Source: Herbidospora mongoliensis
Lineage (GTDB): Bacteria > Actinomycetota > Actinomycetes > Streptosporangiales > Streptosporangiaceae
NCBI RefSeq assembly: GCF_001570545.1
Contig: NZ_BBXD01000026.1
Span: 107,252 to 171,251, forward strand
Direction: 5' to 3'
Length of the DNA stretch: 64,000 bases
The position numbers and the translations under genes are program-made. The notes beneath the pieces are model-generated. The model was not told the DNA's origin. It searched no databases and was given only the letters and a program-made list of their open reading frames with translations. Positions 1 through 7,959 of the stretch are shown piece after piece; the stretch's first letter is position 1, and each line of letters starts with the position of its first letter.

Positions 1-120
1 TTCACTGTCCGGTACAGCCGTGGCCACGACGGGCACGGAGCCGGAAGCCTGACCGCCGGCCGCAGTGTGAACGTCAAGAACGGAATGGTCTTCGATGTCG
101 TCCGCACCTCTCGTTCGTGA
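1..120 (+). CDS. Multi-ubiquitin-like protein, C-terminal end (partial)
   Basis: The first reading frame is open from the window edge to a TGA at 118-120, giving 39 residues of a protein whose start lies outside. The tail includes GSLTAGRSVNVKNGMVFDVV, which resembles the last strand of the bacterial multi-ubiquitin domain (beta-grasp proteins with several ubiquitin-like repeats). It overlaps the next gene, an E1-like adenylyltransferase, by 26 nt, the usual neighbour of this family. These proteins are thought to be modifiers activated by the E1-like partner. The visible C-terminus is TSRS with no Gly-Gly, unlike a canonical ubiquitin tail. Identification rests on a short fragment plus context, so it is probable rather than certain. 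Confidence 0.72.
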   Translation, partial: FTVRYSRGHDGHGAGSLTAGRSVNVKNGMVFDVVRTSRS

Positions 121-1264
121 TCCGGACCTGTCCCGCCTGCTCGACGACGGCTATGACGTCGTGGTGCAGGCGGGGCACCTGCTCGTCCGGCACATTCCCT
201 ACGTCACCGAGGCCGGGACCGTCCAATACGGATTCCTCGCCTACCCGGTCACCGTCAGCGGCGACCGGGTCGTCTCCGACACCGACCACCGCATCTGGTT
301 CGGAGGCTCGGCACCGTGCGACGAGCACGGCCGCAGGCTGCCGATGGTCAACGACGAGTTCCGGGCGATTGCCGACGGTGTCCAGGCGAACTTCATGCTG
401 TCCTCCAAACCGGGCCCGAACGGCTACCCCGACCAGTACACCAAGGTCACCGCCTACACCCGGATGATCGCCGACCAGGCACAGGCACTGGACCCGATGG
501 TCACGGCCATCCCGGGAGCGGCCTGGCAGGAAGTCGAGGACGACTCGCCCTTCGTCTACCGCGACACTGCCACCTCGCGGGCCGGGCTTGCGACGGTCCA
601 CCGTCGCTTCCGGGGCCACCACATTGCGATCATCGGACTCGGCGGCACCGGCGGGTACATCGTGGACCAGGTCGCCAAGACCGAGGTCGAGTCGATCCTG
701 CTCATCGACGGAGACCACTTCGACAACCACAACGCCTTCCGCGCACCGGGCGCGGCACCGCTGGAGACACTCCGAGAACGCCCGAACAAGGCCGCCTACT
801 TCGCGTCGGTCTACTCCCGGATGCACCGCGGCATCACGACGCACGAGCACTACCTCGACGAGGACAACCTCGAAGTCCTGTCTGGGGTCACCTTCGTGTT
901 CCTGGCCTCGGACGACGCGCTGAGCAAAATCCCGATCATGGACTGGCTGGAGACCCGAGGCGTGCCGTTCATCGACGTCGGCATGGGCATCGAGGAGATC
1001 GATGGCAAGCTCACGGGCCTGCTGCGAGTCTCCACCAGCCTGCCGCAACGTCGCGCAGAAGCCCGTCGCAGAATCCCGGCCCCGGCCCCGGAACGCGACG
1101 ACTACGGCCGCAACATCCAGACCGCCGACCTCAACGCGCTCAACGCACTTCTCGCTGTCGGCCGCTGGAAACGCCACATCGGCGTCTATGCCGATATGAC
1201 CAACGAGGCCTTCACCACCTATTCACTGATCACGAACGAGATCGCCAACGAGGACCTGCCATGA
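95..1264 (+). CDS. ThiF/E1-like adenylyltransferase with DUF6791-type N-terminus
   Basis: This 389-residue protein is the E1-like activating enzyme of a bacterial ubiquitin-like system. The C-terminal half is a ThiF Rossmann domain with the nucleotide loop GLGGTGG at 181-187, followed by IDGDHFDNHNAFR at 204-216, whose Asp, Asn and Arg match the ATP/Mg contacts of E1 enzymes. Residues 1-165 resemble the DUF6791 domain that commonly precedes ThiF in multi-ubiquitin operons. The only cysteine in the whole protein is Cys75, in GSAPCDEHG of the N-terminal domain; the adenylation domain has none where an E1 thioester cysteine would be expected. The ATG at 95 lies inside the preceding gene and the stop overlaps the next start by 4 nt, so the three genes should be translationally coupled. 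The substrate is presumably the upstream multi-ubiquitin protein (inference). Confidence 0.88.
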   Translation: MSSAPLVRDPDLSRLLDDGYDVVVQAGHLLVRHIPYVTEAGTVQYGFLAYPVTVSGDRVVSDTDHRIWFGGSAPCDEHGRRLPMVNDEFRAIADGVQANFMLSSKPGPNGYPDQYTKVTAYTRMIADQAQALDPMVTAIPGAAWQEVEDDSPFVYRDTATSRAGLATVHRRFRGHHIAIIGLGGTGGYIVDQVAKTEVESILLIDGDHFDNHNAFRAPGAAPLETLRERPNKAAYFASVYSRMHRGITTHEHYLDEDNLEVLSGVTFVFLASDDALSKIPIMDWLETRGVPFIDVGMGIEEIDGKLTGLLRVSTSLPQRRAEARRRIPAPAPERDDYGRNIQTADLNALNALLAVGRWKRHIGVYADMTNEAFTTYSLITNEIANEDLP

Positions 1265-1653
1265 CTGCGGTCGCGTTCCTGCGCCCGGAGTTCGTCGAAA
1301 GCTTCCCTCCGGAGATGACGCACGGAGTCCTCTACGTCTCCATCCCCTACGCGACCTGCGGACACCTATGCGCCTGCGGCTGCGGACAAGAGATCGTCAC
1401 CCCGCTGTCACCCGCACAGTGGGCACTAACCTACGACGGCCAGAACGTTTCCCTACGTCCTTCGATCGGTAACTGGGGGCTGCCCTGCTACTCCCACTAC
1501 TGGATCAAGGAAGGCGCGGTGCGGTGGAGCCGCCGCTACACGGCCGACGAGATCGCCGACAACCGGGCTCGCGACCGAAGAGACCTGCGGGAGCACCTCG
1601 ATCAAGACCGCCCAGGCCCGATTTCGAAGATGATTCGCCGCCTCTGGCCATAA
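1261..1653 (+). CDS. DUF6527-like cysteine-rich protein of the ubiquitin-like operon
   Basis: A 130-residue protein whose ATG overlaps the E1 stop (ATGA). It has a dense set of potential zinc ligands, C33, H35, C37, C39 and C41 in ATCGHLCACGCGQE, with a second pair C76 and H79 in LPCYSHYWI. This matches my recollection of the DUF6527 family, which accompanies multi-ubiquitin and ThiF genes. The C-terminus is basic and charged (RDRRDLREHLDQD). The role is unknown; a zinc-stabilised adaptor or ligase-like factor is an inference from gene order. The 133 nt that follow, up to the convergent nuclease gene, show no gene or obvious terminator. Confidence 0.8.
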   Translation: MTAVAFLRPEFVESFPPEMTHGVLYVSIPYATCGHLCACGCGQEIVTPLSPAQWALTYDGQNVSLRPSIGNWGLPCYSHYWIKEGAVRWSRRYTADEIADNRARDRRDLREHLDQDRPGPISKMIRRLWP

Positions 1654-1786
1654 CTCTGCGAGGTGAAGCCTTCAACCCACGTGCGACTTCGGGGCGAAAT
1701 GGGAACTCCGACCTCGGTCTGATTCCGCGTGAGGTGAGGAACCGATCGCGTCATCGGTCGGCGGCATCGAGTTCAGGGGACGACTG

Positions 1787-2863
1787 TCATGTCGGGTTTC
1801 CTGTTGGGTCATCGAGCAGATCGAATCGGAGGTCCACGAAGATCTTGTCGATCGGTACATCGTGGGCGCGACAGTACGACACGATGTCTTCCCACTGCAG
1901 GTCGCCGGGATGTGGTCGCGTGGCCACGTATGGGCCGACGAAGGTGTCGAAGTGCATGTCCTCGTATTCGATCTTCGCGAACCTCCGTCCGATCAGCTGA
2001 CCCACCCGACTGACCACCTCCTGCTCGGTCATCCTTGTGAAATCCATCAACTCCTGGATTTCAACGGCGTATGTTGCACCGATTTCCACTTGCCCGACGA
2101 GGTCACGGCCGTGTTGCAAGAGGAGGGCGAGCATCACTCGGGCAGGTCGGCTGAGGCTCTGGATGCTCTCCGCGAACGTGGCCATAGCCGCGACATTGCC
2201 GTCCCGGATCTCGGAATCGTCATCGTCTTCCCACTGGTGATGGGCGAGAAAAGCCTTCAACGTGCGAGCAGGACTCACGGCGGTGTCCTCGGTCCGATCG
2301 GCGACGAGAACCGGTTCGTGGCCGGCCAGAACCGAGATAGCCTCCGGGCCGCAAAAATGCTCGACCCAGTGTCGGCCGAAGAATTCGTCCACGAGACGTG
2401 GGTGATCTTTCAGTAAAGTTGAAACTTCCTGAGAGCCCCATGAAACGAAGACGATTCCAAGCTGTGCCAGTCGTTCACTCTGCTTCCGGATTTCGGTGTC
2501 AAGCTGTGTTTTGCGCAGATCGAAGGAAGTGGCGAAGTAGAACGAGGCGGTCTTGTCTGCCCATTCGCCGACCAGGAAATCGTTGACAGCTTTCTTGATC
2601 CTTGCGGCGGTGAGAGTCTTGACCCGACGTGACTGCAGGACGGCGTAAACCCTCTCTCCGTCTCCCTCGTTCGTCGGAGGCACTGAGCGCCGCGCGTAGA
2701 CGTCGATCCCATCCTGCGCTTGCCCTGCCACACCGAACAGCCTGGCATCGACACGTTCGACAATCTGCAATAGCCGTTGGAACAGATGCTCAGCGTCGAC
2801 CCATTCCAGTTGGTCGATAGGCAACATCTGGGGCCTGGTATTGATTGGCGGCATAGGTTTCAT
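1787..2863 (-). CDS. Putative PD-(D/E)XK-like nuclease
   Basis: About 358 residues if translation starts at the ATG at 2863, just after the stop of the upstream gene; a longer reading to 2926 is open but overlaps that gene. The N-terminal part reads like an Mrr-type restriction endonuclease core: GQAQDGIDVYAR with D54, then VYAVLQSRR with Q77 and R79 where the family usually has QxK or ExK. The remaining ~250 residues are of unknown fold, with an acidic patch WEDDDDSE. No strong ribosome binding site precedes the start. Local base composition is clearly less GC-rich than the flanking chromosome, which suggests acquisition. It is probably transcribed with the gene at 2877-3578 and faces the ubiquitin-like operon. 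A defence function is plausible but inferred, and Arg for Lys may weaken or retune catalysis. Confidence 0.6.
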   Translation of the reverse strand: MKPMPPINTRPQMLPIDQLEWVDAEHLFQRLLQIVERVDARLFGVAGQAQDGIDVYARRSVPPTNEGDGERVYAVLQSRRVKTLTAARIKKAVNDFLVGEWADKTASFYFATSFDLRKTQLDTEIRKQSERLAQLGIVFVSWGSQEVSTLLKDHPRLVDEFFGRHWVEHFCGPEAISVLAGHEPVLVADRTEDTAVSPARTLKAFLAHHQWEDDDDSEIRDGNVAAMATFAESIQSLSRPARVMLALLLQHGRDLVGQVEIGATYAVEIQELMDFTRMTEQEVVSRVGQLIGRRFAKIEYEDMHFDTFVGPYVATRPHPGDLQWEDIVSYCRAHDVPIDKIFVDLRFDLLDDPTGNPT

Positions 2864-2876
2864 CGTTTTAAATTTC

Positions 2877-3578
2877 TTATGGCATGAGGTGCAGGGCCGC
2901 GCCATCCCAGTAGAGATGCTCGGCATCGGTCCACGAGGTCGGGTAGCGGTTCAACCGGACGGCTTCTGGCGTGAATTCGGGGAACACATCGGGAGGCAGA
3001 GGTTCACCTGTATAGCTGTTCACCCACTCTGTGGCTACAGGGCTGGGCTTCCAATCTGGGTCGCCGATGAGAACTGCGGCGACCATCTTGGGTTTGAGAA
3101 CGACGGACTCGCCTGGAACCCGCCATTCACGTTCCCAGCTGAAATCCAGTAACCCACGTCCGTCAGTCCGGATTGGATTTCCCCAGACCTGCACGTCTTC
3201 GGGCCACTGCTGGTGGGCCGACTCGGGGGGATAAGCGATGCCTCCGCCACCGGCCGCGATGACATCGGCGCGGCGAAGCAAGATGCCCCAAGGGGGCATC
3301 CCCCGCTCGGCGAGCATGTGTAAGAGATGATCGCCAGGGCTCTCGGACAGGCACACGGCTGGCCCGTGGGCGCGGAAAGGAGTGAATCCGCGGATGGTTT
3401 GAGTGGTGAGGATGGAGTTCAAGCGCTCCTGAGGGGTCATCGCCCGAATCGGAGGGGGTACGTGGGGAGTGATCGGCGACCATGCCTTCCGACCACAGAA
3501 GTGGATCAGAAAGTTGCTCTGGCCGGGTCCGGTAGAGGACAGAATCGGCGGCAACGGAGCATGGTCGGGATACGTCAT
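2877..3578 (-). CDS. Hypothetical protein, partner of the putative nuclease
   Basis: A 233-residue protein I cannot assign. The pattern is an N-terminal NFLIHFCGR, a helix-like RLNSILTTQTIRGF segment, VCLSESP, PWGILLRRADVIAAG, then WEREWRVPG and a proline-rich tail. The order 'L..IL..G.I', 'CLSESP', 'W..EWRVPG' is reminiscent of DUF2971-type and related abortive-infection-associated proteins, but the similarity is weak. The stop is 14 nt before the likely start of the nuclease gene, so the two are probably co-transcribed. GC content is lower than in the chromosome beyond 4.4 kb. No signal peptide or membrane segment is visible. Confidence 0.55.
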   Translation of the reverse strand: MTYPDHAPLPPILSSTGPGQSNFLIHFCGRKAWSPITPHVPPPIRAMTPQERLNSILTTQTIRGFTPFRAHGPAVCLSESPGDHLLHMLAERGMPPWGILLRRADVIAAGGGGIAYPPESAHQQWPEDVQVWGNPIRTDGRGLLDFSWEREWRVPGESVVLKPKMVAAVLIGDPDWKPSPVATEWVNSYTGEPLPPDVFPEFTPEAVRLNRYPTSWTDAEHLYWDGAALHLMP

Positions 3579-3747
3579 GATGCTTATGATCTCGTTATTT
3601 GAGAGCAGGCCGGACCAAACGGCTCAATGGGGCAACCGGGGCGGACTGCCTTATTGGCGGGCAAGCACAGCCAGTGCTCAAGTGAGCCGCCCTCTGGCCG
3701 CCATGTCCCTTGAGGTGGCTGAGATGGGCGACGCGCAGTTCGCGTGG

Positions 3748-4104
3748 CTACCGGCTTCTGGTCCATACGGGCTGCTCGCAGCGTCGCGTGACGCCCCTGA
3801 TGCCGGTGCACATCTTGATCACGTCGATGTGGCTGAAGATGGTGCTCTTCTCGCTGCATCCCCACTCGGCTCCGTTGGTGTCGGCGACGGTATGGATGCC
3901 GAGGATCGAGGTGGCGTACTCGGCCTCGACATACAGGTTGTCGGCCTTGTTGTCGCACACCACGATGTGCTGGCGGTCCTCCGAGACATGAATGCTCCCG
4001 GCGGCGGTCGAGTGGCCCCATTCCGGGCCGGGATCAGCGGGCGCTGCGGACGCGGCGACCGTCGCGGCGAGGACAGCCGAGAGGATGAACGCACGAACAA
4101 GCAC
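3748..4104 (-). CDS. Small secreted protein of unknown function
   Basis: A 118-residue protein with a clear Sec signal peptide, MLVRAFILSAVLAATVAASAA, probably cleaved after the alanine run. The mature ~95 residues contain cysteines in VVCDNK, WGCSEK, KMCTG and RRCEQ, an even number compatible with two disulfides, and resemble the small secreted proteins common in actinomycetes whose roles are not known. It sits alone between the nuclease pair and the tRNA-Lys gene. No domain is recognised. Confidence 0.6.
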   Translation of the reverse strand: MLVRAFILSAVLAATVAASAAPADPGPEWGHSTAAGSIHVSEDRQHIVVCDNKADNLYVEAEYATSILGIHTVADTNGAEWGCSEKSTIFSHIDVIKMCTGIRGVTRRCEQPVWTRSR

Positions 4105-4412
4105 AACGATCCGTTCCAGGAGGGGCCGTCAAAACGGCTGCCATCCTGAACGACCTTCACCCCGGCCTCGGCGTGTTGACCAAGGCTTGACCCCAAGCCG
4201 ACCTGGTCCAGGAGGGCGGCGCTCGTAAGCCCGCCTTCGAGTGATGTTCTATGGCCGTCAGATCGATCCGACATGACGCCGGCCCACTTAGCGATCTTCG
4301 CCCTGGCATGCGGACGTACCAATGAGCAATCGCCGAGCAACCAAGGCCGATCTCGCCTCGCTGTCCGAGGCCCCAAACCGGGGCATAACCACCGGTCAAA
4401 TCGGGACAAGAG
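4105..4412. other. Stretch without a convincing gene
   Basis: About 300 nt between the small secreted protein and the 3' end of tRNA-Lys. Short open frames exist on both strands but none has a recognisable domain or a good start. This is where an integrase or attachment-site remnant would be expected if the left end of the window is an island, but I see no integrase motif and no repeat of the tRNA 3' end. Confidence 0.4.
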
Positions 4413-4487
4413 TGGTGGGGCGCCAGGGATTCGAACCCTGAACCTACGGATTAAAAGTCCGGAGCTCTGCCATTGAGCTAGCACCCC
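4413..4487 (-). tRNA. tRNA-Lys (TTT anticodon)
   Basis: On the minus strand the gene folds into a full cloverleaf. The acceptor GGGGTGC pairs with GCGCCCC, the anticodon loop is CTTTTAA, and the T arm is CAGGG-TTCGAAT-CCCTG. The discriminator A is followed by an encoded CCA (4413-4415). Its 3' end faces the accessory genes at 1-4104, the orientation expected if an island had integrated at this tRNA. Confidence 0.95.
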
Positions 4488-4557
4488 TTGCCATGCAGGG
4501 TACAGCGATCGGCTCACCGGAGCGAAGCAGTTCCCTGTGATCAGCCTACCGGCCGCC

Positions 4558-5709
4558 TCACCGATACGCCGCCACCCCGGTCAGCGCCTCCCCGAGCACC
4601 AGCGTGTGAATCTCCTGGGTCCCCTCATACGTCAGCACCGACTCCAGGTTGTTCATGTGCCGGATGACCGGATACTCCAGCGTCACCCCGTTCGCCCCCA
4701 GGATCGACCGAGCCTCCCGGGCCACATCCAGAGCCGCCCGTACGTTGGCCAGCTTCCCGAACGACACCTGCTGCGGCCGCAAGACGCCCGCGTCCTTAAG
4801 GGAACCAAGGTGCAGCGCCGTCAACCCGGCCTGCCCAAGAGCAACAGCCATCCACGCCAGCTTCTCCTGCGTGAGCTGAAAAGCGGCGATCGGCTTCCCG
4901 AACTGAACCCGCGTCTTCGAATACTCAAGCGCCGCCTCGAAACAAGCCCGCCCAGCGCCGACAACCCCCCAGAGGATCCCGAACCGAGCCTCCGACAGAC
5001 ACGCCAGAGGCCCGCGAAGCCCGACGACATCCAGAACGGAAGAAGCCGGCACCCGCACGTCGTCGAAGTACAGCGACGAGGTGACAGAAGCCCGGAGGGA
5101 AAGCTTCCGATGGATCAAGGAAGCCGAGAACCCGGGAGACGACGTGGGCACCACGAAACCGCGAATCCCCTCGTCGGTCTGCGCCCACACCACTGCCACG
5201 TCGGACACCGACCCGTTGGTGATCCACATTTTCGACCCGTTGAGGATCCAGTCGCCCGAGGGGTCCTGTTTCGCGAAGGTCTTCATGTTCGAAGGGTCGG
5301 ATCCGTGATCGGGCTCGGTCAGCCCGAAGCATCCGATGGCCGTTCCGGCGGCGAGCTGCGGCAGCCACTCCTCTTTGACCTCAGAAGAGCCGTATTTCCA
5401 CATGGGAAACATCGCCAAAGATCCTTGAACCGACACAAAAGACCGCAACCCCGAGTCCCCGGCCTCCAGCTCCCTACATGCCACCCCATAAGAGGTGGCA
5501 TCAAGCCCGGCGCACCCGTATCCGCTCAAATGCATGCCCAGCATGCCGAGCGATCCCAGGACCGGCCCCAGGTCACGGGCCGGGAAAGTCCCTTCCTCGA
5601 ACCAGGTCGCCACATCGGGGAGGATGGAATCCCTGACGAACCCCTGAGCCGTGTCCCTGACCAGTCGCTGGTCTGCGGTCAGCCGGTCATCGAGGTTGAG
5701 AAGGTCCAT
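4558..5709 (-). CDS. gcdH: Glutaryl-CoA dehydrogenase-like acyl-CoA dehydrogenase
   Basis: A 383-residue flavoprotein of the acyl-CoA dehydrogenase family, most like glutaryl-CoA dehydrogenase, which converts glutaryl-CoA to crotonyl-CoA in lysine and tryptophan breakdown. Visible signatures are LRSFVSVQGSLAMFP, CFGLTEPDHGSDPSNM, the FAD-binding TRVQFGKPIAAFQ, and the C-terminal LTYEGTQEIHTLVLG with the catalytic Glu at about residue 362. I chose the ATG at 5709: it gives a normal family length, and the longer frame upstream is not protein-like. A -10-like TACCCT ends 6 nt before this ATG with no Shine-Dalgarno, suggesting a leaderless mRNA. The substrate could be another short-chain acyl-CoA. 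Confidence 0.85.
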   Translation of the reverse strand: MDLLNLDDRLTADQRLVRDTAQGFVRDSILPDVATWFEEGTFPARDLGPVLGSLGMLGMHLSGYGCAGLDATSYGVACRELEAGDSGLRSFVSVQGSLAMFPMWKYGSSEVKEEWLPQLAAGTAIGCFGLTEPDHGSDPSNMKTFAKQDPSGDWILNGSKMWITNGSVSDVAVVWAQTDEGIRGFVVPTSSPGFSASLIHRKLSLRASVTSSLYFDDVRVPASSVLDVVGLRGPLACLSEARFGILWGVVGAGRACFEAALEYSKTRVQFGKPIAAFQLTQEKLAWMAVALGQAGLTALHLGSLKDAGVLRPQQVSFGKLANVRAALDVAREARSILGANGVTLEYPVIRHMNNLESVLTYEGTQEIHTLVLGEALTGVAAYR

Positions 5710-5788
5710 GAGTGCAGGGTATCCGGGCCGCATCGGGGTAGGGCCAGGGGGAATCCCGATGTGCCATAGACGACAAAAGGGGCACGCT

Positions 5789-6193
5789 ATGGACATGAAC
5801 GAGATACAGCCCAGTGGCCACGTCAAGCAACTCCGCCGGACTCGAAACGGCCGGATCGTCGCCGGTGTCTGCTCCGGTGTCGGACAGTACGTCGGCATCG
5901 ACGCGAACATCCTCAGGATCGTTCTCGCGGTCGCGTCGTTCTTCGGCGGCCTCGGCATCGGCGTCTACGCCGTCGCCTGGCTCCTGATCCCGAGCGAGGA
6001 GAAGGACGCCTCGATCGTCCAGGACCTCATCGACAAGAACAAGGACAACCCGGTCTGGCTCGACGTCAAGAACAAGACGCAGGAAGGGTGGGCCAAGGCG
6101 ACCAAGTCGCCGAACGGCCACTCGGCGCCTTCACAGCCGGTGGACCCGTACGCCGCCCACCCTTACGCCCAGACGAAGCAGCCGAACGACTGA
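5789..6193 (+). CDS. PspC-domain membrane protein
   Basis: 134 residues. The N-terminal half is a PspC domain: a basic entry RRTRNGRIVAGVCSGVGQYVG, a DANILRIVLAVASFFGG segment and a hydrophobic GVYAVAWLLIPSEE. The C-terminal part is soluble and ends in a Pro/Tyr-rich tail. PspC proteins sense or respond to envelope stress; here there is no PspA or LiaR-type partner next to it. An alternative ATG lies 6 nt further in. Its stop abuts the convergent MFS gene with no gap. Confidence 0.88.
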   Translation: MDMNEIQPSGHVKQLRRTRNGRIVAGVCSGVGQYVGIDANILRIVLAVASFFGGLGIGVYAVAWLLIPSEEKDASIVQDLIDKNKDNPVWLDVKNKTQEGWAKATKSPNGHSAPSQPVDPYAAHPYAQTKQPND

Positions 6194-7480
6194 TCACGTG
6201 GTGTGCACCTTGGCGATGATCTCCGTTCGGGACTCCGTCCACGCGATGGCCAGGATGGCCGCGGCACTCAGCCCGGCCACCCCGGCCAGCGCCACCACGG
6301 GTTCCGGACCGAGGACCTGCGCGAGCGCGCCGCCGATGAGGATGCCCACCCCCTGTGAGGCGAGCAGGCCTGACTGAACCAGGCCGAACGCCTGACCCCG
6401 TCGTTCGGGGGGCACGCACTGGACGAAGGCGGCATTGGCCGCCAGCTGGTATGCGCCTCCCACGCCGGACAGGACCCACAGCACCAAGACGACCTCCAGT
6501 GGTGGACGCATCGCGCACACCACCAGCGGAGCGCAGGTCAGCATGGCCATCCAGCCCATCGTCTTGAGACGGGTGCTGGGATTGACGAACCTGCTGAACA
6601 GGAACGCCCCGAGAACCGTGCCGGTCGGCATGGCCGCCATGAGCAGGCCGGTGATCACGGGCACCGGGAGACTGCCGTCGTCGAGCTCCGCCGCGTAGGG
6701 CACCGCGATGCCCTCGGGCAGCACATAGAAACCGCAGAGCCAGGCGAACAGCACGAGGGTGCGCAGCCGCCGGTCGCCGAAGACCAGCTTGGCGCCCGCG
6801 GAGGTCATCGTCCACATCGAGGGTTTCCCCCCGTCTGCCGACACGGTGGCCGACCTGCGGCTCACCCCGGCGACGATGATGAGCGCCGACGCCAGGAACG
6901 TGGCGCAGTCGAGCGCCAGCGCCCGATAGGGGCCCAGACCTGCGATGACGGCCCCGCCGGCCGCGAAACCGAGCATCTGGACGGCCTGGTTCGTCATGTT
7001 CTGCAGAGCGCTGCCGGCAACGTACTTGTCGCCTTCGAGAATCTCGGGCAGCAGGGCCGCCCGCGCGGCCGAGAACGGCGCGCTGAGCAGGACCACCATG
7101 AAGACCAGCACGCACAGTGCCCAGAACGGCGTGCCGGGGATCGCCATGATCGCGACCAGCAGAGCCCGCACGACGTCACAGACGAGCATGACGCGGCGGC
7201 GCGGGTAGCGGTCGGCGAGACCGGCCAGCAGGGGACCGCCGAGGATCGGCGGCAGATAGGTCAACGCGTAGACGGCCGCCGTGGCGAGCGCCGACTGGGT
7301 GCGATTGAACACGAGCACGGCGAGCGCCACCTGCGCGAGCTGATCGCCGAGCAGGGACAACCCCTGACCGAGCCACAGGGCCCGGAACTCCTTGATCGCG
7401 ATGACTTCGCCGTAAGTCGCTTGGCGCTCCGCTGGACGGCGGTGTTTCCCCGGCAGTTTTCCGGGCTTCGTGGCCGCCAT
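6194..7480 (-). CDS. MFS transporter (exporter-like)
   Basis: 428 residues with about 12 hydrophobic segments. The signature after helix 2 is LAGLADRYPRRRVML, the major facilitator A-loop, and the overall look is that of the MFS_3/Tet-type exporters common in actinomycetes. GGAGAG precedes the ATG at 7480. It would use the proton gradient to expel small molecules; the substrate cannot be read from sequence. It ends exactly where the PspC gene ends, a convergent pair with no room for a terminator. Confidence 0.85.
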   Translation of the reverse strand: MAATKPGKLPGKHRRPAERQATYGEVIAIKEFRALWLGQGLSLLGDQLAQVALAVLVFNRTQSALATAAVYALTYLPPILGGPLLAGLADRYPRRRVMLVCDVVRALLVAIMAIPGTPFWALCVLVFMVVLLSAPFSAARAALLPEILEGDKYVAGSALQNMTNQAVQMLGFAAGGAVIAGLGPYRALALDCATFLASALIIVAGVSRRSATVSADGGKPSMWTMTSAGAKLVFGDRRLRTLVLFAWLCGFYVLPEGIAVPYAAELDDGSLPVPVITGLLMAAMPTGTVLGAFLFSRFVNPSTRLKTMGWMAMLTCAPLVVCAMRPPLEVVLVLWVLSGVGGAYQLAANAAFVQCVPPERRGQAFGLVQSGLLASQGVGILIGGALAQVLGPEPVVALAGVAGLSAAAILAIAWTESRTEIIAKVHTT

Positions 7481-7571
7481 TTCTCTCCGCTGAGCTCAGG
7501 CCATAGCTGACAGACTGTGTTCAGTATGTCACCTACAGTGCCTATCGCGCTCGTGAATAGCAACCCTGCGA

Positions 7572-7913
7572 CTACCATCCGAGTTCGTGAAGCCGATCGT
7601 CGTCGATTCCGAAGTGGTGGGCGATCTCGTGCACGACGGTGATCTGCACCTCCTCCACCACGTCAGCCTCGGTTTCACAGATTGCCAAGGTGGTATTTCG
7701 GTAGATCTCGATGCGGTCGGGAAGCACTCCTGAGTACCACTCGCCCCGCTCCGTGAGCGGAATGCCCGTGTAGAGACCGAGGAGGCCCTCTTCTGGCGGA
7801 TCGTCTTCGACCACGACGACCACGTTGTCCATGACTTTGGCCAGATCAGGCGGTATCAGGTCGAGTGCCTCGGCCACGAGCTCTTCGAACTTGCCTCTCG
7901 AGACGTCGATCAC
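7572..7913 (-). CDS. Minimal zincin-like metallopeptidase family protein
   Basis: 113 residues with the zinc-binding HEIAHHFGIDDD near the C-terminus (HEIAH at 95-99), typical of the short metallopeptidase family found throughout actinobacteria. The acidic N-terminal half contains VVVVVEDDPPEEGLLGLYTGIPLTERG, a conserved feature of that family. No signal peptide, so cytoplasmic. The GTG at 7913 is preceded by TAGATT with a 6-nt gap and no Shine-Dalgarno, a likely leaderless start. Biological role is unknown. Confidence 0.88.
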   Translation of the reverse strand: MIDVSRGKFEELVAEALDLIPPDLAKVMDNVVVVVEDDPPEEGLLGLYTGIPLTERGEWYSGVLPDRIEIYRNTTLAICETEADVVEEVQITVVHEIAHHFGIDDDRLHELGW

Positions 7914-7959
7914 ACGTCAAATCTACTTCCCCGTGGTTTTCGGGTAGACAGGAAGGAAC

